Assembly (NCBI GenBank): GCA_003260075.1
Contig: QLIY01000035.1
Span: 76,412 to 140,411, forward strand
Direction: 5' to 3'
Source of the DNA: Phallusia mammillata
Lineage: Eukaryota > Chordata > Ascidiacea > Phlebobranchia > Ascidiidae
Length of the DNA stretch: 64,000 bases
Part shown: piece by piece, positions 1-11,463 of the stretch
How positions within the stretch are numbered: the first letter of the stretch is position 1
Layout of the letters: each line of letters starts with the position of its first letter
Made by a program: the position numbers and the translations under genes
Notes under the pieces: model-generated
What the model was told of the DNA's origin: nothing
The model's database searches: none
The model's input: only the letters and a program-made list of their open reading frames with translations

Positions 1-636
1 GCTATTAAATCTCTCACGGTTCTTCTTGGTCAGGCTCTCATTAATAAAAATTTGATTGACCGGGGATACACCTCTGTTAGATTGTTTAAGTTTATACCGG
101 TTTGAATATATTGCATCTCTCACTTTACGGCTCATAAATTTTGCAATAATTGCCGAGCGTGGGTGGTCTTTTGATGGTCTCCGAAGTCGGTGCGAGATGC
201 TGATGTCAGGTTTACTAATAGTGATCCCCAACTTTTTCACAGCCGAGATCACCAGAGTGTCTGTGCACTCATTTTCAGAATAGGGAAGGCCCTTGAATTC
301 CAAGCAGGGTCTGCGACCATACTGCTCGAGGTCATTTAAGTCCTCAGAAGTGGAGATGGTCACTGCTTGTAACTCCTTTACAGCCTTCTTTAGTTCCCTA
401 TTTTCTGTTCTTAAAGTTTTTAATTCAATCTCATTGTTTGCTACCTTGGATTTTACCTCCTCATATTGTTCCTGTAAAAATGTCTGGCTCTTCCGGATCT
501 CTTTTAGTTCATTTATCAGCTCTTTTAAGGTTGAGTCGGTAGAGGTTTTGCTCTCCCGAACTTCTTCCCTCAGGGATTCGATCCTCTCCAGCACTATAGA
601 TTGATCATCTTTCTTTTTCCTCAATTGTTGAGTCAT
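1..636 (-). mobile_element. LINE ORF1-like coding fragment (runs off window edge)
   Basis: A minus-strand frame is open from an ATG at 636 through position 1 (212 codons, no stop), so it continues outside the window. The first ~95 residues are charged and heptad-like (many E, K, L), as in a coiled coil. Next comes a LEQYGRR block followed by LEFKGLP, then about 80 residues rich in K and R. A coiled coil followed by LE-QYGRR and an RRM-like region is the layout of ORF1 proteins of L1-type and related non-LTR retrotransposons. The element is antisense to the GTPase gene that follows and lies where its missing upstream intron should be, so it has probably inserted in that intron. The frame is intact in view, which suggests a fairly young copy. 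Family assignment below 'LINE ORF1-like' is not possible without the reverse transcriptase part. Confidence 0.75.
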
Positions 637-639
637 AAT

Positions 640-885
640 CCTTTGCTTTGGCAGGTCAGATTTTTATTTCAATAATGTCACCTAAGCAACCTTATTCAAA
701 TAGAATGGCCCAATTAACAGCCATAAAACTTTAATATCACGTTTAGTTTTGCTGCAATAGGCCTACTAAATGTAAAATCGAGCCACTGATACTCTAATTA
801 AAAACCAGTTAACTTCTCCGCCATTTGAGGGCCTCAATTTCCTGCTACAGAGCTTTTTTAGGTGTGTATGGTTGTTTCTTTTTAG
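640..885. other. Non-coding stretch between LINE ORF and first visible GTPase exon
   Basis: AT-rich sequence with no supported exon. It ends in a pyrimidine-rich acceptor (TTTCTTTTTAG at 875-885). No GxxxxGKS P-loop is encoded here, so the P-loop exon of the GTPase must lie upstream of the window. Confidence 0.6.
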
Positions 886-2809
886 TCTGAAAGGTGGATG
901 GAAAACAATAACACGAAATTAGACGGATTTTCCTGGAAAGGTGGAATGGATCCTGATACAAAAGGGATTTTAGTTCATCGCAAACATTTCATTGTTCAGC
1001 GCACCGATGGACAAAAAGTAAAATTTTGCTTTATATATAAATACTGTATGCATACACTTTTTTTGAATGCTCGTAAGGTAAGGAACAGTAAACAAGTTCA
1101 CATCAAAAAGTCATGATATATGACACATTTTGTCGTACCACAAAGTGTTTTCAGGTTGCGGTTTTTCTGATGGACACGCAAGGGTTATTTGACAACAACA
1201 CTGAAGTGGCTACATGTACATCTACATTCGCTCTCAGCACAGTAATAAGCTCGATGCAAATTTACAATCTTTCCCAACAAATTCAGGAGGACAATCTTCA
1301 ATACTTTCAGGTAACAGCCGCGAGTTCAAATTTCTACTGGTGCGTATATGTTTAATTTAATGCTTATTTCGGCGAATTTAAGTTGTTCACAGAATATGGT
1401 CGAGCTCTGCAGAAAGTTAGTGGCAATACCGAGTTCAAGCCATTTCAGGTTTTTTACATCTTGTATTTCGTAATTGGACGTGACTAGTATGGCCTAAATT
1501 GGATTTGTCACGTAGGACTTGCTGTTTTTAATTCGAGATTGGCAACACTCAACCACGGGATTTGGAGCGAAGGGAGGGGCAGAGGTTAAGCGTAAGACGC
1601 TAAAAATTGACAAAGGAGCCAGCAAGGAGTTGACAAGCGTGAGGCAGCATATAACTGATTGTTTTGATAGCGTCGAATGCTTTCTGCTGCCATATCCAGG
1701 AAACACTATAGCAAATCGACGTAATGAGGATACAACGTTCAAGTTTGAAGGTCAGTGTTTTTTAACTTCGATTTAACAGGCTGTCATTGTATCGACCAAC
1801 CGTTTTTGCTTCAAACTTTGTGGATCAAAGGGATCTTTTTCAATTTTGCATTTTTTTGCTTGGACATGCGTTGCTATGGATACCTTACAAAATGTATTTT
1901 TGCTTGTAGTTGTTGGTTTGATTGTTGTTTGGCTTTATAGCCTATTAGTCTATATTTATTCCTAAACTAGTAAAAAATGCAAAAAGTTGTAAAACAGAGG
2001 ACCCAATGCCACAAAATGGTACGACTTTTAGGAACTATTTTGGTGCTTGATTTAATAATTTGTAACTGCCGTGTTTGAATTAGAAAAACATATACGAACG
2101 TACCATGTCTAAAACATTGCAGACATGGCAAGCTGCTTTCAAACATACTTAAATGAACTGGTACACGAGCTGTTCAACCCGGAGAAACTGGCAGTGAAAA
2201 AAATTGAAGGGCGTGTTGCTACCGGACAAAATATGATTGATTTTATTTCCGGGACCTTAAAAAGATTTCACGCTAACGATGTCCCTCACATTGCCACACT
2301 TTTAGAAGTAAGTAAAATTTCTGCTTTTTTCAACTTCGCCTTTCACCAAACCAAAACGCGAGTCCTGAATCCACCCAAAACAACGGAACTACAAAATGGA
2401 GCAACAGTAGCATATGACCGAGAGTAAAGAAAAATGGCACGGTAGTTCGCGGCTATAAAATGTTTCAATGACTTCGCAGAGCCCAACTCTTTCTTGCGAT
2501 TTCTTTTTGGACAGAATATATATTCCTTCTGCTCAACCAATTTTGATCCATGTCGGGACCGGCTCAAAGAGCTTTCACAATTGTTTTTATTTCAGAGTGC
2601 TGCAGAAAACACTGCAATAGAAACACTTGAAAGCTGTGACTGCTTGTGCAGGGAAAAACTGGACCATCTAAACGTAAGTATATGGTACAATACCGTCCAT
2701 AATGACAACACTGCTGGTGTCTAATATAAACTAATTTCAACCGATTTCGTGAGGCTTAAACCACCGCAAAAAAACACTGGCGCCACCTACCAGAAATTCC
2801 CAAACCGGG

Positions 2810-2896
<87 letters not shown>

Positions 2897-5800
2897 ACTG
2901 TATTATTCCGCTGGAGGCGGTAAAGCTTTTTTCGTGAACTTTTTACAAAAACCATTGAATTTTAAGACTACGGTTGGTTTCAACGTTATTGATAATTTTA
3001 AGCCTGCATCCAACCCGAATAAAATAAAATGTAAAGATCCAACGGGATTCGAACTAACTTATAAAAGTTGCGCGCTTTTCGGCATGTTCCTTTCACTGAG
3101 AAAATAATAATGGTCCTGTTTTACATGTATTACATTGTGATTTATAAGCGATAAAGTACCGTATGGTTCAAAAGCTGACCGGACAGGAAAGTTTTTTTTA
3201 TTGTTGGGGCGTTAGTGTATGTAACAATTGTATCTAAAAATAGGGCAGATTTAAACTTTGAGAATTTTTTAAAGTAAAATGTTGTTACATTGTTTTTGCT
3301 CTGTCCGGAGTTATTTTGCAATTTATTTTTAGGAAACACGTGTGGAAACATTAGATTTTATGGTCTTGGAACAGGAACAAAAAGAAATACGACAACAGTT
3401 AGTCGAGGACTTTCACCAAAAACAAAACTATGAACACGAAAGCCTAAAACAGAAGTACGGCAAAAGTTTAGAAGACAAATTGCAAAGTCGCTTCATTGCA
3501 TGTTCACATGCACTTCACTTGCAGCAAGTACGCTTACTTAGCATTATGGCAAAATTGTTAACTGCGGTAACTCTGAATTAGATTTCATTTAAAAACAAAT
3601 AGCTATAAGTTAGTATTTTGTTAAAACGCTTGGCAGCAACACTTATACAGAAACGTATTTACACGTGCTGATAAAATATCCTACTCTATTAAATTTACCC
3701 ATTAAAGGTAAACGTCAAACAAGAAATGAAAAAACTCGTCGAAGATTCCTATGACAAGTTTAAGGACAACTTGAAATCTGTAGGTCACTTTTTGTGGTAT
3801 CATTTTTTAGTTGCATTCGTCATTTTTACAAACGTTTTCTAACTGGCAGAAAAAACACAACGATAACTTTCATACCCATTTGAAAGAAGCTAAAGACGTC
3901 GCTAAAAGGCACTTTAACGACAACAGTGAAAAATACGACTGCGACTTCGTTAAACCTTATTCAGATGATCTTCTACGAACATTGAACAATCATATCGATG
4001 AAAACACATCACAACACGAAGCCGAGTTGGTAAGAAGTAAAACGTCATTTGTTTGTTGTATATATCTTGTTTCGGTTTTAATTTTGCATAGTACCGAATA
4101 AGACATGCTGTTTTATAGAAAATGGGAAGACGGCAGAGATGTCAGGCATTGGAAAAACTCCAAAATGCGTACAAAGAAAAAATGGTACACATAATTAAGG
4201 CCCTTCTTTTCTAACGCAACGCTACATTACAAAACAAAACTATATTTGCATGCAGAGGGAACACATTAAGGTAGACAAATATATGAACATCACGGACTTG
4301 AACTATCTGCATGAAGAGTGTCGTGATGCTGCCGTAAAGGAACTTAAAGCAGATGGTTCGTTTACAAAACATCCAAACCTAAAGGAAGATTTTGATGAAT
4401 TTTTACGCAATGTTTTTCAACGTTTAAAGCACCATAATGAAGGTGTAAAGGTAAGCTCAATAGCAATATGTATTGGCAAACAACAAAACACAGCAACGGA
4501 TGTTCTGTTTTTAGACCAAGCGTATACTTGATTTCGAAGAATTGTCTTTGCAGTGTTTTCAACTCTACAGCTCAAAAATGAATGAGGTAAATACACGCGT
4601 GACAACAGTGAGACCACGTTCTATTGAAAACTCAAACATTTTTAGTTACGTCTACAAAAATGTCATCAAGACGATTTCGAGAAAAAACACGAGGAAACTG
4701 CCGAAGTTGCCTTAAATCGATTTGACAACGGACTATTTAGAGAAGAATATCTTCAGGAAGAACAACAAATGTATAAAACACAACTACAAAAGTCGATAGA
4801 AGACGAATATCGTTATTACCTTCTTGAAATAACGAAAGAACAGGTATTGCTGCAATTTCTTTTGGAATTTGTAAATGCAAAAACGTTTATTATATTGTTT
4901 CAGGAAAGTATGAGGGAAGCAATTTCAGAACTATGTAGAACCTGTCAGCAGACATACAGAAAGTACATGATAAAGGTAAACATTTTTACACTTTATTCCA
5001 TCTTTTTTAATATTAAATTGCAATACGTGCTTTAATACAGAGACTCACCAAACCAGTGGACGCAGAGTGGTTTGAAACCCTTCATGATCAAGCATCCCAA
5101 TTTGCATTACTCAGATTAAATGAGGCCGATGCCGAGAAAAAAGAAAAGGAAAATAAAAAAACACAACTTAAAGACTGGATACAAGTCGAAAAGGACAAAC
5201 TGACATCAGAAAACAATGACAAAAAAGTAAAAATATAAATTTTGTTTGAAAGTTTGTATTTGCCCGTACGTACTTGGAAAATCTAAACAATATGCGGCTT
5301 TTGCGTTTTCTAGCAATTGGCAGATAAATCAGCTGCAAAAAACCTTCAGGCAGCTGTACAGCACTACGAAAAGGAACTAAACAAGGTAGGTTGTTGATGT
5401 CATAAACTTTAAGTTAAATACCAACAACCTCGTTATAGATATGCCTCGCGAAGTTTGTTGGACATTATCAACTAAGAAAAGAGCATGACCGCGCACAAGA
5501 ACAAGCTTTAGAAAAGTTTAAATCGAAATCATCTAACCAGCGCTTGTACAACTACAAAGAGTTTGAAGCTAAAGTTCTAAAGGCTATATCTTCCAGCTAC
5601 AGAATAATAGAGGACGAAAATGAACATAATATGGTAAAAAAACTATCCTGTATAGATTTTACACATCACTGCAGGGGTGGGCAAATAATTTGTAAAAGGG
5701 GCCACATCAGAAAGCTGACTTGTGTTGGAACTAATTTTGCTTAGTATTTGTTTCCCTATTGCTTGCCCTATTAAGCTGAAATGTTAAACACCGAATTTCT

Positions 5801-8667
5801 TATTCAATCTGGCAAACCAATAAATTACGTTTAAGCACTCCAGTTTTTAAAAATCGGACCATTTGTGTCTTTCCTTCCTTTTTCCGTTGTATTATTTTGG
5901 ATCGCACAAATGGCGTCACGGGCTTTATCGCGTAACAATGGGTTGAATAACTTTTGTTTTATGTAGACTTTGACCAGAATCACATGTAGCTGTTCGTCTA
6001 CACGTGTGCGTCACTAGGCTACCTATTAATATAAAAAAAACAAGCAATGACATTCTAAACTGTTGCAAAAAAGCAGTACTGTTGGATTTCATGCACAGCA
6101 TAAATACACCGATCTTTTTATTTATTTTAATTTACTTGACTTCACGCGGGCCAGAAAGGGACAGGCAACAAGCTGTAAAATCCCAAGGTCTGCATTACAA
6201 AGTAAAAAGTGTAGATTGTTCGATTCAATCAAAATAAAATTTTCAATAAAAGCATTTTGTTTAGGAACAAACAAAGCAACAGATAAAAAAAAAGAAAAAT
6301 GAACTCGTGAAAATCTTCTCAGAACAAATTCATGCGGTAAGATATTCGAGCAGTAAAACTTTTTAATTTGTTGGTCACCGTAAAGTCTCGAAATTTCACC
6401 TTTCACAACTGGTTTTAAATGGACTATGGGCTAAACCACAAGGAGCCATTTAGCAATGAAAAATATTTGGCGGGTGTTTGGCTTGTTTTTACATCTCGGC
6501 AATTAAGTAAATTACAGGAGAACAAATGCACTGTACATAAAAAATACAATATAGTTAAAAGTGGAGTTGAGTTCAGTTGAATTGTGTCAAATGTGAAAAA
6601 CATATGATGTGGAGTTGTAACGGATAACAAATGTGTACAAGTTGGTTGAACTGGTATATATACATAACAATCACTGCACATATTACTTAATTATGTATCT
6701 TATAGAAAGTACAGAAGTACACCAAAGATGAAACCCTTCTCGAATTGTATGAGGATGAGAAAAAAAATGCGGTGGCCGAATTTGACAAAAAGAACCCAAA
6801 AACGTTGCCGGAAGTTTCAGACTTTCAAAGAGTGGAACTAGTGGCTGAAATGAAAAAAAAATATGACCATGCACTTGTTGTCAACGAGGAGAAAAGGGCA
6901 CGACTTAGTTTTGGTAATGTTCATGTGGCAGTAATAACAATACGTTTTTTTTTGCAGGCAGAACTAGAAAACAAGGCAAAAGCATGTGCGCACTTGGCCT
7001 GCAAACAATTTCAAGATGCATTAAGTGAGGTAATTAAAATAGCCTACTTCCAATTGTCTGATTTTTTTCAAACTCGTCAAAAAAATCAGAAGTGTTGTTT
7101 AAGGACGATATTGCACCTCTGAATATGAATCAAATGCAATCGAAGGGAGAAAATGAAACGGTTCGGGTTTTAGAAACTTTTAACTTAAACACCCGAGAAA
7201 TACCTGACAGCATCCAACAACAAATATCAGGAGACCTAATGATAAAACTCGAAATGTTGTTCTCAGAAAAGAAAGCAGAACATGCCGTAAATCAGGTTAA
7301 AACGTTACTCATTTCATTAGAATAGTATAGGATCACTATTAAATCGTATCGTGGTTGTTGAAGGAATTTTCAAGAGTCTACGGAGAATCAGCAATTACCC
7401 AGGCCGTTGCTTACATGCAGACAGAAATCAAACAGGTAGTATATTTTACGATCGATTGAGAATATGACGCGAGGCCAAGCTCACGCGTTGAATTCTTAGC
7501 ATTATTGTTTCATCTAAGTTTTATTAAAACATCACACTTATATGTAGTTCAAGGGAAAAAATATTGGCAGCAATGAAGCACAAGCGCAAGCAAGGGACAT
7601 CATGAAAAAGTCAATGGACACATTTTGGAATCAAATAAGAAATTGCCGTGTGCCCAATATATCTCAACACGAAAACGCAGCACTGAGAAAATTACATGAT
7701 ATTAAAACGCTCTTCTTACGAGAAATGGAAGAAAACGAGGTGATTGGGGAAAAATACCAACTGTAATTAACTCATTTTAATTTTAGGGAGAACAAAGAAA
7801 ACAATTTTAACTGTTTAAAAGCAAACATAAACATAAGTGAACATGTGCTCATGCCATGAAAGCGGGTTTGCTTATTTGAACTGTGCAAAACTATGAGAGC
7901 ATATAGCCAACACAACTGTAGTGTCTGTACATAACAGAACCAAGTTTTTATTAAAGCATAACAGTTGTTGTACCTGTTATACTTAAACATACCATGTTTT
8001 ATGTCAAGAACCATCATGAACGAACGGTGAAGTTTCAAATCGCAAGTTGGAGAAGGGAATATGCCATCTTAGCAAAGAAGGTGAGCATAAGCTACAAAGT
8101 ATTAGATTGTCCCTATAATCGAGTTTCACACAGATCTTAAGTAAAAGTATTGTATTTTAAGCACTGTTATTTATCATGTGTCTTTCATTTGTCAATCAAT
8201 GAGGTACTGATTGTTTAAAAACCTGAAAATATATTAATTACTGACACGTTTTGGCCCGTGTGAAGAACTGTAGGCCAATAATGGCCACAATATTTTATTT
8301 GCAAAGCAGAACGACTTGCAACTATATCATTTGGTTGTTTTTAGAAGAGTTGCCGCAAAATGACTTGGTATATAAGCTACTTTGCAGCATATTTTTGTTG
8401 TAAATCTAGCAAACAACAAAATTCGGTTAATTGTGGTTATTTCTAACATGGTTGTGCTTTTTTGTATTTTTTACGCAGGCGATAAAACGCAAACGAGTTG
8501 GCAAAAAAGCAGAGCTGCGTAGAATTACCGATTTGTTCGAGAAAGAACACATCAGAACATTGAAAGAAATCAGCAAAGACCCACACCACGAATTAAGCCT
8601 AATAAGGGAGCTAAAAATCGAATATACTTCGTTAAAAGAAGAACTCGAAACCTGCCAAACGCAATAA
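886..8667 (+). CDS. Atlastin/GBP-family large GTPase with about ten tandem middle-domain modules (5' incomplete)
   Basis: Exons read by splice sites: 886-1017, 1155-1310, 1383-1448, 1516-1750, 2123-2307, 2596-2673, 3333-3527, 3708-3779, 3850-4029, 4119-4184, 4256-4450, 4554-4586, 4646-4843, 4904-4975, 5041-5226, 5314-5385, 5439-5633, 6265-6336, 6706-6930, 6958-7029, 7090-7295, 7364-7435, 7548-7739, 8009-8080, 8479-8667. The G domain is clear: GFSWKGG with a switch-I Thr (DPDTKGI), G3 DTQG in FLMDTQG, the [20 protein letters not shown] block, and the family-specific G4 RD in FLIRDW. The P-loop exon is upstream of the window. After the G domain, alternating short and long exons repeat the atlastin helical middle domain. 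At least 1,130 residues are visible, against about 560-590 for atlastins and GBPs. No transmembrane hairpin or CaaX box is seen; the end is hydrophilic. The 7029/7090 junction does not join cleanly in phase: a missed splice site or a base error. Confidence 0.85.
2811..2894. other. Poly-G tract, 84 nt (probable assembly gap filler)
   Basis: An uninterrupted G run inside a GTPase intron. The flanks show no obvious duplication, so this may be a plain gap. Both-strand ORFs through it give only poly-Gly or poly-Pro and are not genes. Confidence 0.75.
3013..3110 (-). repeat. tRNA-like (class II) pseudogene or SINE remnant
   Basis: On the minus strand a B-box-like GTTCGAATCCCG is preceded by a short AACTT-TTAT-AAGTT hairpin that resembles a long variable arm. 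The acceptor and T stems do not pair well, so it is not a functional tRNA. It lies inside a GTPase intron. Confidence 0.3.
5672..5711 (+). repeat. hAT-like terminal sequence in GTPase intron
   Basis: The start CAGGGGTGGGCAAATAATTT followed by a GGGGCCACATC block matches the usual left end of many hAT elements. No matching right end was found in the 630-bp intron, so it looks truncated. Confidence 0.45.
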
Positions 8668-8802
8668 TTAAGTGTTTTATGCATAACATTTACAAATAAT
8701 TCGTCACAAGTGTACATAGCATGAAACGTTTGTACACCACAAACATCATTTAATTGCCAGAATACTATTTTTCGTATATTTCGTTTAAGTTATTTACAAT
8801 GT

Positions 8803-8895
<93 letters not shown>

Positions 8896-9369
8896 TTCCT
8901 TGTAAATTTATTGTGGAACTTTAGGATAAAACAAGCAAAAAGAAGAAAATGATTTAGGCCTAAATGGTGATTTAAAAATTGTGATTGTCACTTTTAATTA
9001 TAGTGCCTTGTGGTTTAAAAGATTTTTTGATCAATTATTTACACAACAATAAATGTATTTTTTGTGAAAATAAAATAAATAGGCTAACGCAGCTTGTTTG
9101 GTATAGACTCATCGAAACATGGTCCAGCGTTTGATATGAAACCAAAAACGTCTTTTGTGTTTATTGAGCGAATTTTTTGGAAGAAAAATTGCCAACTGGC
9201 TATGTGGAATTTGTTGGTTGGAAAAATGACATAATTTTTCAATCTTAATGATTTTTTTTTGAGCACGTAGCTTTAGGAATTACGCATTTTTATGTTGATA
9301 ATTAAAACAAATACGAGGTATTAGCAAACCACTTAGTGGCGCCAGATACACTGCAATCCGGATACTGGC
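8668..9369. other. Intergenic: GTPase 3' flank
   Basis: Contains the poly-G tract 8803-8893 and AATAAA signals at 9048-9053 and again near 9070. No supported gene. Confidence 0.6.
8803..8893. other. Poly-G tract, 91 nt (probable gap filler)
   Basis: Uninterrupted G run in intergenic DNA without clear flanking duplication. Confidence 0.75.
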
Positions 9370-9605
9370 ATAAAGGCAGAAGGTCAGGAACTTGGCCGAA
9401 CGGCCCGGCGCGCCTGATTCATATACAGACATAAAAACCCTGATCGGGATTCGTCCCCGGGAAGTGTCTTATGTTCGAACCCCGTGAAAATAATAAAAAA
9501 GGCAGAAGGGTCGAATGATTTAAGGCAGTCACTCTTCATAAACATAAAAACATGATCAGGATTCGTAGTCAGGAGCATCCTGTATTTAAACCAGGAGACA
9601 AAGGA
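9370..9605. repeat. Two degenerate tandem copies of a ~120-bp tRNA-like repeat
   Basis: Copy one spans about 9370-9493 and copy two about 9494-9605. Both start AAAGGCAGAAGG(G)TC and share the core TTCATA..ACATAAAAAC.TGATC.GGATTCG. Copy one has an A-box-like TGGCCGAACGG near 9393 and a B-box-like GTTCGAACC near 9474. The layout suggests a tRNA-derived SINE or a tRNA-Leu/Ser pseudogene pair. Divergence is high, so both are old. Confidence 0.45.
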
Positions 9606-10005
9606 CTTGTGTATAAGTCATTCAATGATAATAGTTTTACCCGTTTGCACAGTTGTTCCAATGGAAATTGTAGAAATGAAAAACACAGCCGGAATCAATT
9701 ACGTTATTCCAAGAAACATATTTCTTCAACAATTGTTGTGTCATTTACCGTTCATTGTGGTAGTGGCTATTTGTTTGTTGATACGGTTTTACAAAAAAAC
9801 CTTTTACGTAATTCAGTCGGGCCATATGCCATCTGTGAAGTGTCTTTTCCTGACACTTTTTTGACTATATTTGTAGCCGAATCGTCACGCCGGTTTCGGT
9901 TATCGCAAAGCGATGAATTACGTCACGTCTGGGAAAATCGAAAAGTTTGCGTCGTGTCAGATTTCTTGTCGGAATAAACCCTGGATTGTCAGGTTTCAAA
10001 GTACA

Positions 10006-10064
<59 letters not shown>

Positions 10065-11463
10065 AGTTAAAAAAATGTACCAAATGCATTGAAATACTCT
10101 ACACATTTTTTCATTGACAGAAAGAATGTTTTAGTTTCTAAAAGCAGAAGACAGATGGCCTGTTGCAAAACTATATGAGTGTTGTTTTATTAGAACGCGC
10201 CAAATGGGGCTTGTAAAATCAACAGCATACGGTGTCCAGTGTAGAAGCGTTTAGAAGACTAGAGCCGATTGTTTATGTGCTCGTTCGTTCACGACCGAAG
10301 AACAAACCCGGCAGCCGCCCGTAACTTATTTATGTACGCGACAGGACAGGGTGAATTGCACACCGCAGTATTTGGCGAACAAACTGAAGCAACACTAAGA
10401 TTAACAGATAGTAACCTACAATTGTTATGATATCTGTTGTTTTAGCATTAGCGAGTTATCAGCTGTGGAGTATTTTGCTCCAATACGTTGATTACTGGAC
10501 TTTTGTTTGGTGTCAACATACACCGGCAGTTATCTTTAATAGATACAGTGTGCGAATCGACAAGTTTGAGGCAGAGAAAGGAATGAAGATAAGGTCAAGT
10601 GTGAACGTGAAGTGAAAGGCTCGAACGCATAAAAACCTTGACGTTTTACGGCATTGTGTTAAAACACAATAGCACCGACTTGGTTCGTGCGTTAAGTTAA
10701 AAATACGATTCGCGTCACATTCAATTGCATGAAGCCGACATTTAGACAGTTCAAGTTAAGTGTTCAAGAGCCGTCATTTAGCCCTGCTGCGAGTAGTTCA
10801 ATTGTAAGGTAGCCTTATTGTCGTTTCCCAACAGACACTTCAGCGTAAAGTTTTGCCTGTGTCAGTATGCAGAGTGTGTTTGCTTTGTTCCCACTCTACA
10901 GACGCTTATATCTAACCGAGTCCTATGTTTGTTGTTGCATATCGATAAGCAGTCATGTGTGTATGTGCGTAACACAAAAAGTACCAACTACCAACTGACA
11001 TAGTCTATGAAGTTTCAAGAAGGTAAACACGGAACGCCAGTTCAGTTGCAGTGCGGTTCTTCGCTTTTTAGTATACCCGAGTTTGAAAGCACTACCTGGA
11101 ACGAGAACAATACACGTCGGCGAAGAGGTATGAATAATAACAGGCCATAAACTAGAAAGCACTGATCCATAAACTAGAGCAAATTTGTAAAGTAGGCTAC
11201 TTCAGCCACACCTTGTTGCACGCAGGCCAAAGCAGTGTTGGTTCTAAATTAAGTTTTTTTGCGTAAACTATTAAATACATTGTCGATCGGTTTGCGTATA
11301 GAGAGGGCGGGTGACGTGGCCTTCCGGTTCCACCTCCATTTATCGCGTTTGACTGTTGTTATCGCAGGTGACTCATCACACCAGAACGCACGGGAAAGCA
11401 GTGCAATACGCAGGCAGCAGCGCTGTGTCATCCGACCTACAGCACAGATGCCGTGTAGTGCAG
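9606..11463. other. Intergenic: upstream of SH3BP4-like gene
   Basis: Includes the poly-G tract 10007-10062. Open frames here show no family features or credible splice structure. The promoter of the next gene presumably lies in the right-hand part, but no TATA or initiator signal stands out. Confidence 0.45.
10007..10062. other. Poly-G tract, 56 nt (probable gap filler)
   Basis: Uninterrupted G run. A poly-Pro frame on the minus strand here is an artefact. Confidence 0.75.

Larger units (their letters stand above)
2596..8667 (+). repeat. Ten coding modules of short + long exon pairs inside the GTPase gene
   Basis: Codon lengths of successive exons are 26+65, 24+60, 22+65, 11+66, 24+62, 24+65, 24+75, 24+68, 24+64 and 24+62. 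Nearly all boundaries are phase 0. Long exons share a core of the form h-E/D-(about 5)-A-(3)-F, for example [38 protein letters not shown] and [12 protein letters not shown]. The first pair aligns with atlastin helices around LEEKHCEFKQLALDHF. Short exons carry an aromatic near codon 16-19. The pattern points to repeated exon-pair duplication with heavy divergence. Confidence 0.8.

Noticed and set aside
2811..2894. G-quadruplex or telomere-like function of the G runs
   Set aside because: Most runs fall between duplicated, allele-like sequences in introns, exons and spacers alike, which fits assembly joins better than biology.
2737..2955. Open frames giving long poly-Pro or poly-Gly proteins
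   Set aside because: They are read through an 84-nt G run that is probably gap filler.
3013..3110. Functional tRNA gene on the minus strand
   Set aside because: B-box-like motif is present but acceptor and T stems do not pair.
9552..9977. 141-codon frame after the tRNA-like repeat
   Set aside because: It starts inside the repeat, has no recognisable domain or splice context, and overlaps another frame of similar quality.
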